Shown here piece after piece: positions 47,691-58,524 of a DNA stretch of 64,000 nucleotides. Position 1 is the first letter of the stretch. The number at the start of each line of letters is the position of its first letter. The translations under genes were made by a program, and so were the position numbers. This DNA is from Patiria miniata (Eukaryota; Echinodermata; Asteroidea; Valvatida; Asterinidae): positions 42,849,553 to 42,913,552 of the forward strand of contig NW_024037069.1 of NCBI RefSeq assembly GCF_015706575.1, given 5' to 3'. The notes beneath the pieces were generated by a model, which was given only the letters and a program-made list of their open reading frames with translations, searched no databases and was not told the origin of the DNA.

Positions 47691-48852
47691 TCTAGTGGTT
47701 TAAAAGAAAACGGATACAAAATAATGACCTTAGCTTCTTTTACCTTTACGCAGCCCGGTGTAAAAACGGTAGACAATAAAAGGTGAATAACTTAAGGTAT
47801 TTCAAAAATCACGAGTGAATAACTTTCAAGCAATTCAAAGTGAATATCTTTTATAAGAATATAGGAAAGGAATTTATTTTTTCAGGATAAATCTTAAGAA
47901 TAGCTGTCGGAATTCATTGACGACTAGTATTAGGCCTACATCATTTTCATTACTGACTAAAATACCAGCGGGTTGAAGGTTTTTCAAAGGGTTGGTGGGT
48001 GCGAAGTCCCGGTTTTTCAGGGAGGCTATAATAGGCCGCCTTTTGAAATCAATTTTCAGTTATTTTTTTCTTGGCTCATTTTAGTACATCGCAGCCGCAG
48101 TGTAATATCACCATGATAAAATATCATGTTTTATATTTACTGAATAAGTTGTATGGGTTGACCTGCAAGAAACAGGACCACTTCCTGGTAACGAGACACA
48201 TCTAAGGAATGGCCAGTTTAGCCACAAGGTCCGCGTGGGTGGATGCTGGGCTGCACCGGAAGGCCACAGTGATTCAGCCCACAGACTTATAAGGAAATCC
48301 GATTGTTCTATTAATTTGCCAAGCTCTACCCCAGATACAAGTTGACCAAACACCTTCAATCTTGTATTATTAATATTCAATAGTTAGTGAACAATTCCTA
48401 ATAAGGCAAGAAAACCTGTAAGATAGCTGTAAGATCGGAATGTTCATTTATTGTATAAAAAAAACAGTAGAATCTAGAAATCAGACAGAGAGCGTCACAG
48501 CCAACCCAATAAACCACAGGAATTTTATATTCATCTCGGGGTCGGGGGTTCGAACCCCAGGTTGTCACCAACGACTTTTTTTTGTCAGAGCGGAGGGGGT
48601 GGCGAGGAGCGACTGACGACGACACGTGACTTTTGACGTCACCATCCTTGAAACCGGAGGTTTATATATATTACAATTTCACGACTTGATGAGATTATCT
48701 GAGAACGCCACTCTATATAACGACTGGGCTACCAGCTCGCACTTATCAAGCCGGAAATTTATAATATATATAAACCTCCGGTTGCAAAGGGTGATGACGT
48801 CAAAAGTCACGTGTCATCGTCAGTCGCTCCTCGCCAACCCCTCCGCGCTTAC

Positions 48853-48952
48853 AAAAAAAAAAAGTTGTTGGTGACGACCCAGGGCTCGAACCCCAACCCC
48901 GAAATTGATGCTCTGAGAGCGCCACTCTACTGACTGGGCTACCAGCTCGCAC
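48853..48952 (-). ncRNA. tRNA-like Pol III unit a, array 2
   Basis: A box TAGCCCAGTCAG, B box GGTTCGAGCCC, T11 terminator. Confidence 0.45.
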
Positions 48953-49054
48953 TTATCAAGCCGGGAATTTATAATATATATAAACCTCCGGTTGGAAAGG
49001 GTGGTGACTTTAAAAGTCACGTGGCGTCGTGTCTCCCCACCCCCTGCTCTGACG

Positions 49055-49163
49055 AAAACAATAATAATTGTCATTGGTGACAACCTGGGGCTCGAACCCC
49101 TAACCCCGAAATTGATGCTCAGAGAGCGCCACTCTACATACCGACTGGGGTACCGGCTCGCAC
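49055..49163 (-). ncRNA. tRNA-like Pol III unit b, array 2
   Basis: A box TACCCCAGTCGG, intact B box, TTTT terminator. Confidence 0.4.
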
Positions 49164-49260
49164 TTATCAAGCCGGGAATTTATAATATATAAAAACCTCT
49201 GGTTGCAAAGGGTAAAGACGTCAAAAGTCACGTGTCGTCGATAGTCACCCCTCTCCAACG

Positions 49261-49361
49261 AAAAAAAAAAATGTTGTTGAGGACAACGAGGGGCTCGAAC
49301 CCCAACCCCGAGATTGATGATCTGAGAGCGCCACTCTACTGACTGGGCTACCCACTCGCAC
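49261..49361 (-). ncRNA. tRNA-like Pol III unit c, array 2
   Basis: A box TAGCCCAGTCAG, B box GGTTCGAGCCC, T11 terminator (T9 in array 1). Confidence 0.45.
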
Positions 49362-49449
49362 TTATCACGCCGGGAATTTATATATTAACCTCCGGTTGCA
49401 AAGGGTGGTGACGTCAAAAGTCGTCGTCAGTCACCCCTCCCCGACCCCC

Positions 49450-49546
49450 AAAAAATATTATTGGTGACAACCTGGGGCTCGAACCCCCAACCCCGAGATT
49501 GATGATCTGCGAGCGACACTCTACTGACTGGGCTACAGGCTCGCAC
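49450..49546 (-). ncRNA. tRNA-like Pol III unit d, array 2
   Basis: A box TAGCCCAGTCAG, B box GGTTCGAGCCC, T6 terminator. Confidence 0.45.
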
Positions 49547-49652
49547 TTATCAAGCCGGGAATTTATCATGTATATAAACCTCCGGTTGCAAAGGGTGGTG
49601 ACGTCAACAGTCACGTACCGGCGTTAGTGGCCTCTCCCCACCCACTCCGACC

Positions 49653-49754
49653 AAAAAAAAGTTGTTATTGACAACCTGGGGATCGAACCCCAAACGCCGA
49701 GATTGATGATCTGAGAACGCCACTCTACCGACTGGGGCGGCTACTGGCTCGCAC
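49653..49754 (-). ncRNA. tRNA-like Pol III unit e, array 2
   Basis: B box GGTTCGATCCC and T8 terminator. A few extra bases (GGCGG on +, near 49,736) disrupt the A box relative to array 1. Confidence 0.35.
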
Positions 49755-50671
49755 TTATCAAGCCGGGAAGTATATTTTCAATTAGGGAATTTAGCCTAGG
49801 CTCATCCGTTGGTTCGAGTCCCACTAATGGGTGTCATTTTGCTGATTCCGTTCGTTTTTTTCTTTCTTCAATTTCTTCTTTACTTTTGTTTTTATCTCCA
49901 AAAAGTGGGTCCCAAACTGACGGCTCGGGGCCCGCTTAAGGGCTCTAGATGCTCTGGTGCGATCATCCTGAATCAATTGCTGACCACTTTAAACACATCT
50001 TTTTGAGGAAAAGATGGTGGTGTATGCAGCCTGCCTTTATTTCGACGTCACTTTTGAAAAATAAATGGGTTCTTTTTTTTGGGGGGGGGGGGGGGGGGGG
50101 GGTGGCCCCAATATCCCCCCCCCCCCCATCCGCCCTTGTTGACGTCCCACTTGAGGTTTACAAAAATCCGGCTTCGTTTACGGTTCGTCTCGTCTTCCGA
50201 GTCTGTCTGAGAGTCATAAAAATCTTGTTACGTTCACACCAAAGAAGTAAATACACCAATCAATAAAATAGGTAGCCCTTTATTGGAAAATGGACCGAGA
50301 TTGTACTGGGGTAGATGAGATGGTCAGCAGGGGAGCTAAAATTATGAAATTGAATCGGAAATGAAGCCAGGAATTAATTGTAAACCCAACAAGCATTCTG
50401 GGTAACAGAAGTTTACATTATGTAGGCGATAGAGGGCGCTGTTTGTGCATTCACAAAAGCTTTGAAGAAAGAAAGAAGCGTCCGGTGAGTCTTCCAATTT
50501 CGTTGCATTTTAGTTTTCTTTATGGGGATTATGGTTTTATAATAGGCATACATTCTTAATTTTTCTTCGTAAAATATAATGTTTTCTTGCTCGCCTGTCT
50601 CGCATCATCGGAACATCCGTTCATTTAACTTAAAGTCCTGGGCGTTTCACGAGGCAATTCAATCAATGTTC

Positions 50672-52323
50672 TAGCTTGAGTAGACCCGTGAACGTGGCGT
50701 TGTATACAACGCCACGTTCTTGTTTCATTTCGAACCTGGCGAAATCGATCCGACATACATAATTCCGTATGGGTGTTGAGTACTCACCTAGAAATCTAAA
50801 TTTGCCCGTCCGATTGTTTCGGTTGTGTAATTTCGACGAAATTTGCCCATCAGTAAAGACCCATACGAACGTGTAGAAATTAGATTTTAACCCGACCCTG
50901 ACAAATAACCCCGGACGCGTCTGAGTCGCTTGGACAGATTGACGGCTGTTTCATGTCGCAACCCCGAAAAAAAAAACCCCACAGACGATTGATTGGCTGC
51001 TCGGCTCATCTCGTGTACATACAGTACGTGTGCGCACACACACGCGGGCGCACGTGCGACCGCGTGCAGTGCGGTGAGAGAGGAAAGGACTTGAAACGTG
51101 TCTAAAACGATGTCTGTTTTAGCTGCGACAGTAAACAGCCGTCGAATCATACGAAAATAAAACGCAATGCGCATGCGTCAGTTGGGAGAAAATGGCAGCT
51201 CGCAGTAGCGGACGGACGTCATGAACCGGGGCCAGAATTTTCCTCAATTTTCGTCAAATGCAAGTTTTGACGTACAAATAGAATTCAAGACAGCTTCATA
51301 TGTGAGTACTTATTACATGGGCAAAATAACGTCCAGTGTGTGTAACGGAGGGAGTCAGAAGGACACGTTCGCCAGGTTCGAAATGACATAAGAACGTGGC
51401 GTAGTTTACAAGCCACGTTCACGGGTCTATAGCTTGAGTAACTCCAGCTGACATGCTCATCTGCTCATATTCATTCACATGATGTAGCGCTCGAGACAAA
51501 ACCTTTTCGTTAGAGTGTGGTAGCAAGAGACCCTAAAAAAAAGGGTCTCTACCAGTCTACCAAAATGGTCCATTTTCACCTCTGTAATCCCACCCCAGAT
51601 TCCATGGACATACCATTCAGCATGTTCAGCAGTCATTCACGAAGTCCTATAAATGATCAACCGAATGAAACAGAACCAAACAAAAGAAAATGTGAAAATT
51701 GTTGACAATTTCGGCAGCTTGTCCATAAAAACCGTCCAGTTCCAACGGCTGTCGTCCATCTTGTTTACTTAATTATGCAAATGAATGCATCACTTGATGA
51801 TTATCAGAAAAACATTTGCGCGATGTATGTGGGTACCACACCGTTTTCAAGCGCCGCTAGTGGGTGCGTTGTCTTGCTTTCCACGACTGCTTTTCACGAC
51901 AACGCGCCAGACGAAAATTGAACCTACTAGCGGCCCTTGAAAGCGGTGTGGTACCCACATACATCGCGCAATTTTTTTTCCGATAATCATCACGTGATGC
52001 ATTCATTTGCGTAATTAAGTAAACAAGATGGACGACAGCCGTTGGAACTGGATCGATTTTAATGGACAAGCTGCCGAAATCGTCAACAATTTTCACATTT
52101 TTTTTTGGTTCTGTTTCAAGTCGATCATTAGCTTCGTGAATGACTGCTGAATAGTGTGAGGTATGTCCATGGAATCTGAGGTGGGATTATAGAGGTGAAA
52201 GTGGACCATTATTGTAGAGGCCCTTTTTTAGGGTCTCTTGCTACCACACTCTAACGAATAGGTTATGTCTCCAGCGCTACATGTGAATGGATATGAGCAT
52301 GTCAGCTGGAGTTTCTCAAGCTA
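50672..52323. mobile_element. Mutator-like fold-back element (outer)
   Basis: The ends are TAGCTTGAGTAACTCC and its inverted form, with the 9-bp target duplication TCAATGTTC at 50,663-50,671 and 52,324-52,332. Without the nested element it is about 894 bp and almost wholly palindromic: arms of about 430 bp (51,430-51,862 and about 51,920-52,323) around a short centre. No transposase is present. A diverged single arm lies at 52,480-52,690. Confidence 0.82.
50681..51429. mobile_element. Mutator-like element nested in the outer element
   Basis: The 749-bp element has inverted ends TAGACCCGTGAACGTGGC, similar for about 60 bp. Its 9-bp target duplication TAGCTTGAG (50,672-50,680 and 51,430-51,438) is exactly the first nine bases of the outer element. 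The interior is GC-rich near 50,990-51,240 and has no gene I recognise. Confidence 0.85.
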
Positions 52324-52332
52324 TCAATGTTC

Positions 52333-52880
52333 AGTGATGTTTAGCTTGACTCGAGTAATTGGAGGCCCAACTCAGTCAAACCATGGAGGATTATTCCTCC
52401 ATGGTCAAACCATGGAGTTCGGAAAAACTCAAATTAACTAGATCGTAAGAAGAGTCAACCCAGATACCACAATCCGTACCTCATACCATGCAGTCATTCA
52501 TGAAGCTAATAATAATTATCAACTTCAAACAGAACAAAGAAGAATAAAAAAAATATGAAAATTGTGAATGATTTTTGGTGGCGATTCTCCAGAAAAATCC
52601 ATTGTAACGGCTGTCGTGCATGTCTTCTGTACATACTACGTGTCATGAATAACCATGAAGCGCGTCACGCGGTCACGATAGATTTTTGAGATTGCTCCAC
52701 CCACTGGTCGTCAAAATTCACCACAAAAGTTGCCAAAAATCACGCAAAATACTGGCGTCTCCACATGTCAAAGATGACAGGTTTAGGCCTATATTTGGCT
52801 TTAATGTTGACCTGAAATTCTCTATTGTACAGAAAATTTGGATACTATATCTAATTTTGGAGCAAGCACTTTAAACAAAG
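52333..52880 (+). other. Upstream region of the cold-shock gene
   Basis: It holds a hairpin (CCATGGAGGA and its complement, about 52,383-52,406) and a decayed fold-back arm at 52,480-52,690. No clear TATA box is seen. The start of transcription and any non-coding exon are unknown. Confidence 0.4.
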
Positions 52881-53005
52881 ATGTCAACATCTCCGGGAGG
52901 AAGCAGCACTGACTGTGGAGGAGATAAGACTAAAGCTATCGGCAAGGATGGAATCTTTCTCATCCCAAGTCCAATTATAACAAGGAGGACAAGAACAACA
53001 TCGAT
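52881..53005 (+). CDS. CARHSP1: Cold-shock-domain protein CARHSP1/CSDC2-like, exon 1
   Basis: First coding exon of a complete 137-residue gene (125 + 129 + 160 bp, frame kept across both introns). Members of this family are small cytoplasmic RNA-binding phosphoproteins that bind mRNA 3' UTRs and are dephosphorylated by calcineurin. This exon gives residues 1-41: a G/S-rich start, then FLIPSPIITRRTRTTS. The last part matches the vertebrate PSPLPTRRTRTFS region, and RTRTTS at 36-41 keeps the RxRxxS pattern around the serine phosphorylated by Akt/RSK in human CARHSP1. The start is the only ATG in frame before a GTAAGT donor at 53,006. Vertebrates have two paralogues, so this is likely a co-orthologue of both. 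Confidence 0.85.
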
Positions 53006-53030
53006 GTAAGTACCAATGTTGTGGTTGAAT

Positions 53031-53450
53031 TCATCACAAGTCCTCAGAAATCCTCACATGTCTTCACAAGTCCTCACAAATCATCACATGTCCTCACAGG
53101 TACTCACAAATCCTCACATGACCTCACAAGTCCTCACAAATCCTCACAGGTCCTCACAGGTCCTCACAGGTCCTCACAAGTCCTCACTAGTCTTCACAAG
53201 TCTTCAGAGGTCCTCACAAGTCTTCACAAGTCCTTACAGGACCTCACAAGCCTCACAAGTCCTTACAACTCACAAGTCCATCACAAATCCTCACATGTCC
53301 TCACAAGTCTTCACAACTCCTAACAGGTCCTCACAAGACCTCACAAGTCCTCATAACGCCTCACAAGTCAATCACAAGTCCTCACAGGTCCTCACAAGTC
53401 CATGAAAGTCCATCACAAGTCCATCACAATACAACACAAGTCCTCACAAA
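53031..53450 (+). repeat. Decamer minisatellite in intron 1
   Basis: About 40 imperfect copies of TCCTCACAAG start 25 bp after the splice donor. The 129- and 100-residue frames here (SQVLTNPH-type repeats) are translations of the repeat, not proteins. Confidence 0.95.
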
Positions 53451-54105
53451 TGAAACCTCACAAAAAATCCTTTGTTGTTGTTCATCGCCTATTTCTTCCC
53501 AAGACCACTATGTATTAGGCTCAAAACTTTCCACAAACCTTTGAATACACATCATTAACCTCTAGGCTTTTCGGCTAGGAACCATCCTCAGTCCTGCAAA
53601 ATCCTCCAATTGCCACCGTGTATAAAATGGATTCTGCCTCAATCCTCGAAAATCATTCATTATGTCTTGAATATATTCAGTGGAGGTGACCACTGCCTCA
53701 ATCCTTCAAATTCCTCTGACTCACTTTTAAACACATTGGAGCAGTGCAGATGGTAACCAGAAGCAGTGAGGATGACATCCAGTATAATCTAGGCATATGC
53801 ATGGCTAATCATAAACAACACAGTGTATAGCGTCAGACCTTGACATAGTGCACTCCCCAAATCAACTGGCACTGATAAAGCTGCAATCCTCCAAAACGGC
53901 CTGGTTGATTTTGGATTATTGATGAGAGTAAGGGGTTAACCCTAACCCACTACACTAAGGGTTAACTTCCTCAATACTACCCTGCTAAATCCAACAGGGT
54001 CCAACGGGCTTATGATATCCAGTTGGATTCAGCAGGCTTAGGGTTTTCATGATTCTTTTTTCTAAAGCGGAATGGTAATTACTGTGCTACACAATATTTG
54101 TGCAG
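53451..54105 (+). other. Remainder of intron 1
   Basis: Non-coding, ending in TTTGTGCAG acceptor at 54,105. Short inverted words such as CCAACAGGGT occur near 53,990; nothing else is recognised. Confidence 0.6.
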
Positions 54106-54234
54106 GTCCAAAGCAGCAGCGGAGGGCGACTTTAAACACGGTACAGTTCTTGAATTCTCCAAGAGCAAGGGCCACGGGTTCATCAAGCCAGACAAGGAGG
54201 GAACTACACAGCATTTATTTGTTCATGTTTCTGA
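54106..54234 (+). CDS. CARHSP1: Cold-shock-domain protein, exon 2
   Basis: It encodes residues 42-85 with junction codons. The first half of the cold-shock domain is here: the RNP1-type motif SKSKGHGFIKP (60-70) and the RNP2-type motif HLFVHVSD (78-85). Both carry the aromatic and basic residues that stack on RNA. The exon is bounded by CAG before 54,106 and GTGAGT after 54,234. Confidence 0.88.
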
Positions 54235-55298
54235 GTGAGTATTCATCGGTATTCCATCGATAAATTGTTCCCGAGTTAGTCTAGTCCGAGTAACTTGGAC
54301 CCAACTTATCGCCTTTTTAACATTCGGACATGGTCTGGCGATAGTAGGGTCCAAGCTAAAACGCATCAGTCGGTAAACACAACGTTCACATTGACCCAAA
54401 AACCGGACATTGCCAAACAAAAACATCAGATTTCACCCTGAAAACAGCCTCCAAATTACTAGATATGCCACCTGAAGTACAAGTAGACATCGATGATTAA
54501 GATGGTGGTACTGAAGTTTACTTACGATCCGGATGAAAAGTGAAATTTCCCTTCCAATTCCGAGAGCTCCCCTCGCGATCGTGAGCACGTTAAATTTCCG
54601 ACTCGAGTTTGAAAACGGGATGTGGTCATCATGCCCAGCGTTCCTTCAATGGTCCCCGTATCCCGAGTGCAATTCCGTTACCAAGCGCGATGCATCGATT
54701 ATGATAATGAGTAGACTGGATCTCGTTTGTCAAGCTAGTTTTCGACTCCCAATCATCGTTCGAAATGCACTTATGTTTACAAACGAGCTCCAGTCTACTC
54801 ATTATCATAATCGATGCATCGCGCTCGGTAACAGAATCGCACTCGGGATACAGGGACTTTTCACTGTACCTATTCGTGCATGTCCTAATCCTTACAACAC
54901 GGCACATTACAAGTATCTCGTCCTTTTTGGTCCTATTTTAAACCTTTTCAGCATCATAAATGTGTCAAAATATTAAAGACATAACATTCATGTAAATGAA
55001 GGATAATGGCACAGTAGGCTAACATCAAATGTTTGACTGTCCCAAGTATTTATGTAGGATGAAAACAAAATTCACATTGCGAGAGTAAGTTCAGGCACAA
55101 AGAGAGGACACAGTACTCGTGAAATATAAAAACATTTTGCGCAAGCCATAATTTATTTTCATTTGTTGTTGTTTTTAAGGTCTGTGTGGATCAGCTATTC
55201 CCTGAATTTTTGTCAGGTCGGGTCATCTTTGGGGAGTTCAGAGCTCGGTTTCAGACACTTCACCCCTACTCACTGTATTGCTTTGTATTTCTTTTCAG
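54235..55298 (+). other. Intron 2, containing a small MITE
   Basis: Donor GTGAGT and acceptor TTTTCAG. No coding sequence is recognised; the 147-residue frame at 54,533-54,976 runs through an inverted-repeat element. Confidence 0.7.
54652..54858. mobile_element. Small inverted-repeat element (MITE) in intron 2
   Basis: Inverted ends of about 80 bp share TATCCCGAGTGC, GCGCGATGCATCGATTATGA and GAGTAGACTGGA. The outermost bases are GTCCCYGTATCCC. No target duplication could be fixed. Confidence 0.65.
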
Positions 55299-55458
55299 TA
55301 TCGAAGGGGACTATGTGCCACAGGCTGGGGATAGGGTCACATACAAGGAGTTCCCCCTACCGCCGCAAAACGTTCAAGTGCAAGCCGTGCACGTACAGAT
55401 CACTGAGATGGCAAAAGGACACCAACATCATAGGTGGGAAGATCCTGAGACTAGTTAA
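55299..55458 (+). CDS. CARHSP1: Cold-shock-domain protein, exon 3 with stop
   Basis: It encodes residues 86-137 and the TAA at 55,456-55,458. IEGDYVPQAGDRVTYK closes the cold-shock barrel; LPPQNVQVQAVHVQI matches the family PPKNEKLQAVEVVI segment. The short tail EMAKGHQHHRWEDPETS resembles the vertebrate tail in length and its conserved W. The upstream acceptor is CTTTTCAG. Confidence 0.88.
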
Positions 55459-55583
55459 TTGTATCGCACTCTGTCATTCAGTCACAGATGATCTGATGTC
55501 TTATGATCTATAATATGATATAACAATTCTGTTGCGATTATTTTTGCGGGATCGGGGAGAACGAATCGAGCCAGAGTAGTTAA

Positions 55584-55923
55584 GGCCAAAAAAAAAAGTC
55601 TCCGGTTTCTGATATGCGCGCGTGTCGCCGTAGCCATGCGTGTCGGCAAAAGATGATGTCTCAAAACTGCCAAACTCACTGGTTTGACTGGGATCCTGCT
55701 GCTGCACAAATTTAACGTGTTTTTAGATGGGGTTACGATCGAGAATAAGCTTTATGTGGCCTCTCTGGACTCCCATATATTTTGCACTAAATTTAGTCGG
55801 GCACCATTTGCAGTCATCAGCCCACATTTGAAGAAAAAAAAAAGTAAAAAATAAAAGCTGCGTGGCCACACCACTTTTTGGGCAAGCTCCATACCAGAAA
55901 CTGGAGACTTTTTTTTGTTGGCC
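55584..55923. mobile_element. Harbinger/Tourist-like MITE, copy 5
   Basis: GGCC ends with TAA at 55,581-55,583 and 55,924-55,926. It lies just downstream of the cold-shock coding region, probably in its 3' UTR or flank. Confidence 0.88.
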
Positions 55924-55940
55924 TAATTGTGGCATCATTG

Positions 55941-56443
55941 GTCTAAGGGCTAGACGTTGTTTTGGTTTGATACGCAGTAACCCACCGCCGCGATAACCCG
56001 TGAGAGGGCATTATCACGACCAACCAATATCATCCATGAACCGTCAGTAACAGTATCCAGGCCAATTCCTAAAATCTCCCCCCGAAAATTAGGGGAAACT
56101 AGTGCGCATGCGCGACTTCTGCAGGCAATTACGGTCCAATTTCAGTCCCACACATTACAAAAGAGCTGACCAGTGAAGTTGCACAAAAGTCTTGCTGCAT
56201 CTTTTATATAACTAGAAGAAATTTGAGAGTTTGCTTCGGAAAAGATGATTTATTTTTAATGCATGCTGCATACATGTACAAAAGGCCAAACAGGTGTGCG
56301 CGCATTACACAACCGATACAAATTGGCCTAGAGGTTCTTACTGACGGTTCGTGGATGATATTGGTTGGTCGTGATAGCACCCTCTCGCGGCAGTGGGGTA
56401 TCGTGGCGGTGATCGGGTATGAAACAACGTCTAGCTCCTAGAC
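55941..56443. mobile_element. MITE with GTCT-type inverted ends
   Basis: Inverted ends of about 110 bp share GCTAGACGTTGTTT, CGAGAGGG/GTGAGAGGG and TCACGACCAACCAATATCAT. It shares its centre with 58,525-59,021 (CTAGTGCGCAT/TTAGTGCGCAT, ACTTCTGCAGGCAA and GAAGTTGCACAAA). Confidence 0.65.
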
Positions 56444-56630
56444 TATGGCATCACAAGCCATCACAAGTCATTTCAAGGAATCATAAGGGATGACAAGGAA
56501 TTCTTACGTCAATCACATGTCATCACAAAACAATCGCGTCGTGTAGTCTCAAGAAAGGTGGTATTATATAGAAATGTAAATGAACTATGACAAAAGTATG
56601 ACATTGTAATCATTCCTCCTCCTGTTATTT

Positions 56631-56820
56631 GTGACATGACTTGTGACATGACTTGTGACTTGACTCGTGATCTGACTTGTCATTTGACTTGTCACTTGAC
56701 TTGTCACTTGACTTGTCATTTGACTTGTCATTTGACTTGTCATTTGACTTGTCACTTGACTTGTCACTTGACTTGTCATTTGACTTGTCATTTGACTTGT
56801 CATTTGACTTGTCATTTGAC
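56631..56820 (-). repeat. 12-bp minisatellite, about 16 copies
   Basis: The unit is ACTTGTCATTTG or ACTTGTCACTTG. The long threonine-, leucine- or methionine-rich frames here are translations of it. Confidence 0.95.
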
Positions 56821-57413
56821 TAGATCACAACTCTGGCTAAGCAACAGTGATGTCCGTGTCTGTGGTCGTCTGTTGCGTTGTAAAGCCTCAGGAAGTACAT
56901 GTAAAATCCATTCCCCCCACCCCCCACCTCAGGGTGGGGGTGTTTCTGTTTAATAACAAACTGTCCCTTTTCAGTATTTTGGGCAAAATTCGGCACAGTT
57001 TTCTCTTCCGTGGAAAGTTACTTCTAATCTTGATATGTGCTCATGTACACATTATTTGTAAAGAAATATATTGTAAGTCAAAATACTGGAATATTTCATG
57101 TACTTTTATCTTTCGATTTCTGTTCATAATGTCAACATATCAGCCACGATTCTATAAAAGATCTGAGGAAAGTGTGCTGAGTTGACATGGAGTGAGCCTT
57201 CTAGAATTTCTTGTAATGGTGCGGTAAATATGTAAGGCCGTAGGTGATGTATCATTATTATGCCTTGCCTATTGTACACCACTGAATGGAGCAATATGCT
57301 GTATAGCACTGGAGCACAATGTACAGTGTGCTGCATGTACTTTAACTTTTCACAATTGCACATAGCATCTTTTTGTAACGGAAGGGATTCGCAATTTATC
57401 GAAAATAGACTAC
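56821..57413. other. Non-coding downstream DNA
   Basis: No gene is recognised. A C-rich and G-rich inverted patch (CCCCCACC with GGTGGGGG) lies near 56,918-56,940. Confidence 0.45.
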
Positions 57414-57416
57414 TTA

Positions 57417-57783
57417 GGCCAAAAAAAAAGTGTTCGGTCTCTGGTCAGCGCGCGCGTCGATTTTAATCATGCATGTCAACCTTTTTTTTTTCAAATTAAC
57501 TCGGAAGCTACAACAGCGCCCTCTATTGCCGCGCCTCCTCAAATTTTTGTACCAAGGAGCACCAAGGAATGGGGAAATTGCACCAAGGCAAGTGATAAAG
57601 GGCACCAAGGCAAATTATGGAAGACACCAATGTATAATGAGGACACAAAAAAGCAAAATAGTACCCACCTTGTCTGTACAATACAAGCTTGAAAAAAAAA
57701 GCCACCCCAAAAAAAAAAACGCGTCGCCGCATCAATTCCGGAACTTCGGTCTGACCAGAGACCGACTATTTTTTTTTTTGGCC
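57417..57783. mobile_element. Harbinger-like MITE, variant subfamily
   Basis: It starts GGCCAAAAAAAAAGTG and ends GGCC, with GTCTCTGGTC inverted as GACCAGAGAC. TTA flanks it at 57,414-57,416 and 57,784-57,786. The interior has three CACCAAGGCA-like tandem words. Confidence 0.78.
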
Positions 57784-57789
57784 TTACGT

Positions 57790-58520
57790 GTATTTTTGCC
57801 TCAAAGTCACTTTGCACTTTCACTTTTGACACGTATACTATTGTGCATTTAACCATTCTCATTGTTTACTCCCAGTACCTTACAAACATTTGAAATATAG
57901 ACTCCATTTCTAAATTGCATTTTTTTTTTTCAAGCAGTGCAGAAGTTATTCACCTTTGAATGAGACATCGGCGCATGTTTAGTTATTGAATCATTACTTT
58001 ACAGTTTTGAGTTATTGGCTGCCGGACATTAATTTTGTTCTTGCGGGATAGGCAGGTTCCAGCCCCACAATCAGTATCGATAATTAACAAACCGGGAAAC
58101 CAGTCTGCTCCTAAAGCAGATCTGTTTATACCAAAAACACTCTTTTTTCCAGAGTTTTAGAGGCGTCCAAAAAAAGGGTGGGAAGGGGTTTGGTTTTTTT
58201 TGAATAAATTTACACATTGAAAATTTATTAATTAATGGAAAAAAATCTCAAAGAGTCGGGAAATGCAATTTTAACAAATTTTAATTTTTCCCACGATGTA
58301 CTTAATACTAGTAAAAGTGTGATTTGCATTTTTTACAGCAGTTTTCTTTTGTGAATCATTTGTATCAGAAACATCATATACCGGTAACTACATGTAACTG
58401 TACAGTCTCATGGTTTCATTTGTGCACTATGTACGTATCACGTGAAGCATTATTCCGACAGACATGCTGCGTTGGACAGCTAAGTATATATGTACATGTA
58501 CGTGTACAACATATCGAACA
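57790..58520. other. Non-coding, nothing recognised
   Basis: AT-rich DNA. An AATAAA at 58,203-58,208 is one of several possible polyadenylation signals for the upstream gene. Confidence 0.4.
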
Positions 58521-58524
58521 TGTA

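Larger units (their letters stand above)
48535..49770 (-). repeat. Tandem array of tRNA-like Pol III units, array 2
   Basis: Paralogue of array 1 with all five complete units, the rearranged A-box region and the inverted half unit. Differences are scattered single bases, T-run length changes and one short insertion in the last A-box region. Confidence 0.7.
36541..50478 (+). repeat. Segmental duplication, copy 2
   Basis: Partner of 14,808-27,452. Copy-specific features are about 0.7 kb at 37,905-38,600 and the tandem duplication at 42,378-46,561. Homology stops at GAAAGAAAGAAG, where copy 1 enters the 1.7-kb inverted-repeat element. Confidence 0.9.

Noticed and set aside
53016-53405. Long frames with repeated SQVLTNPH peptides
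   Set aside because: They are the translation of the intronic decamer minisatellite, inside a well-bounded intron.
53031-53450. CRISPR-like direct repeats
   Set aside because: Short imperfect decamers with no unique spacers, in a eukaryotic intron.
54533-54976. 147-residue frame in intron 2
   Set aside because: It runs through an inverted-repeat element within a confirmed intron.
56585-56953. Frames with repeated MTSQ or LTCH peptides
   Set aside because: They are the translation of the 12-bp minisatellite on both strands.
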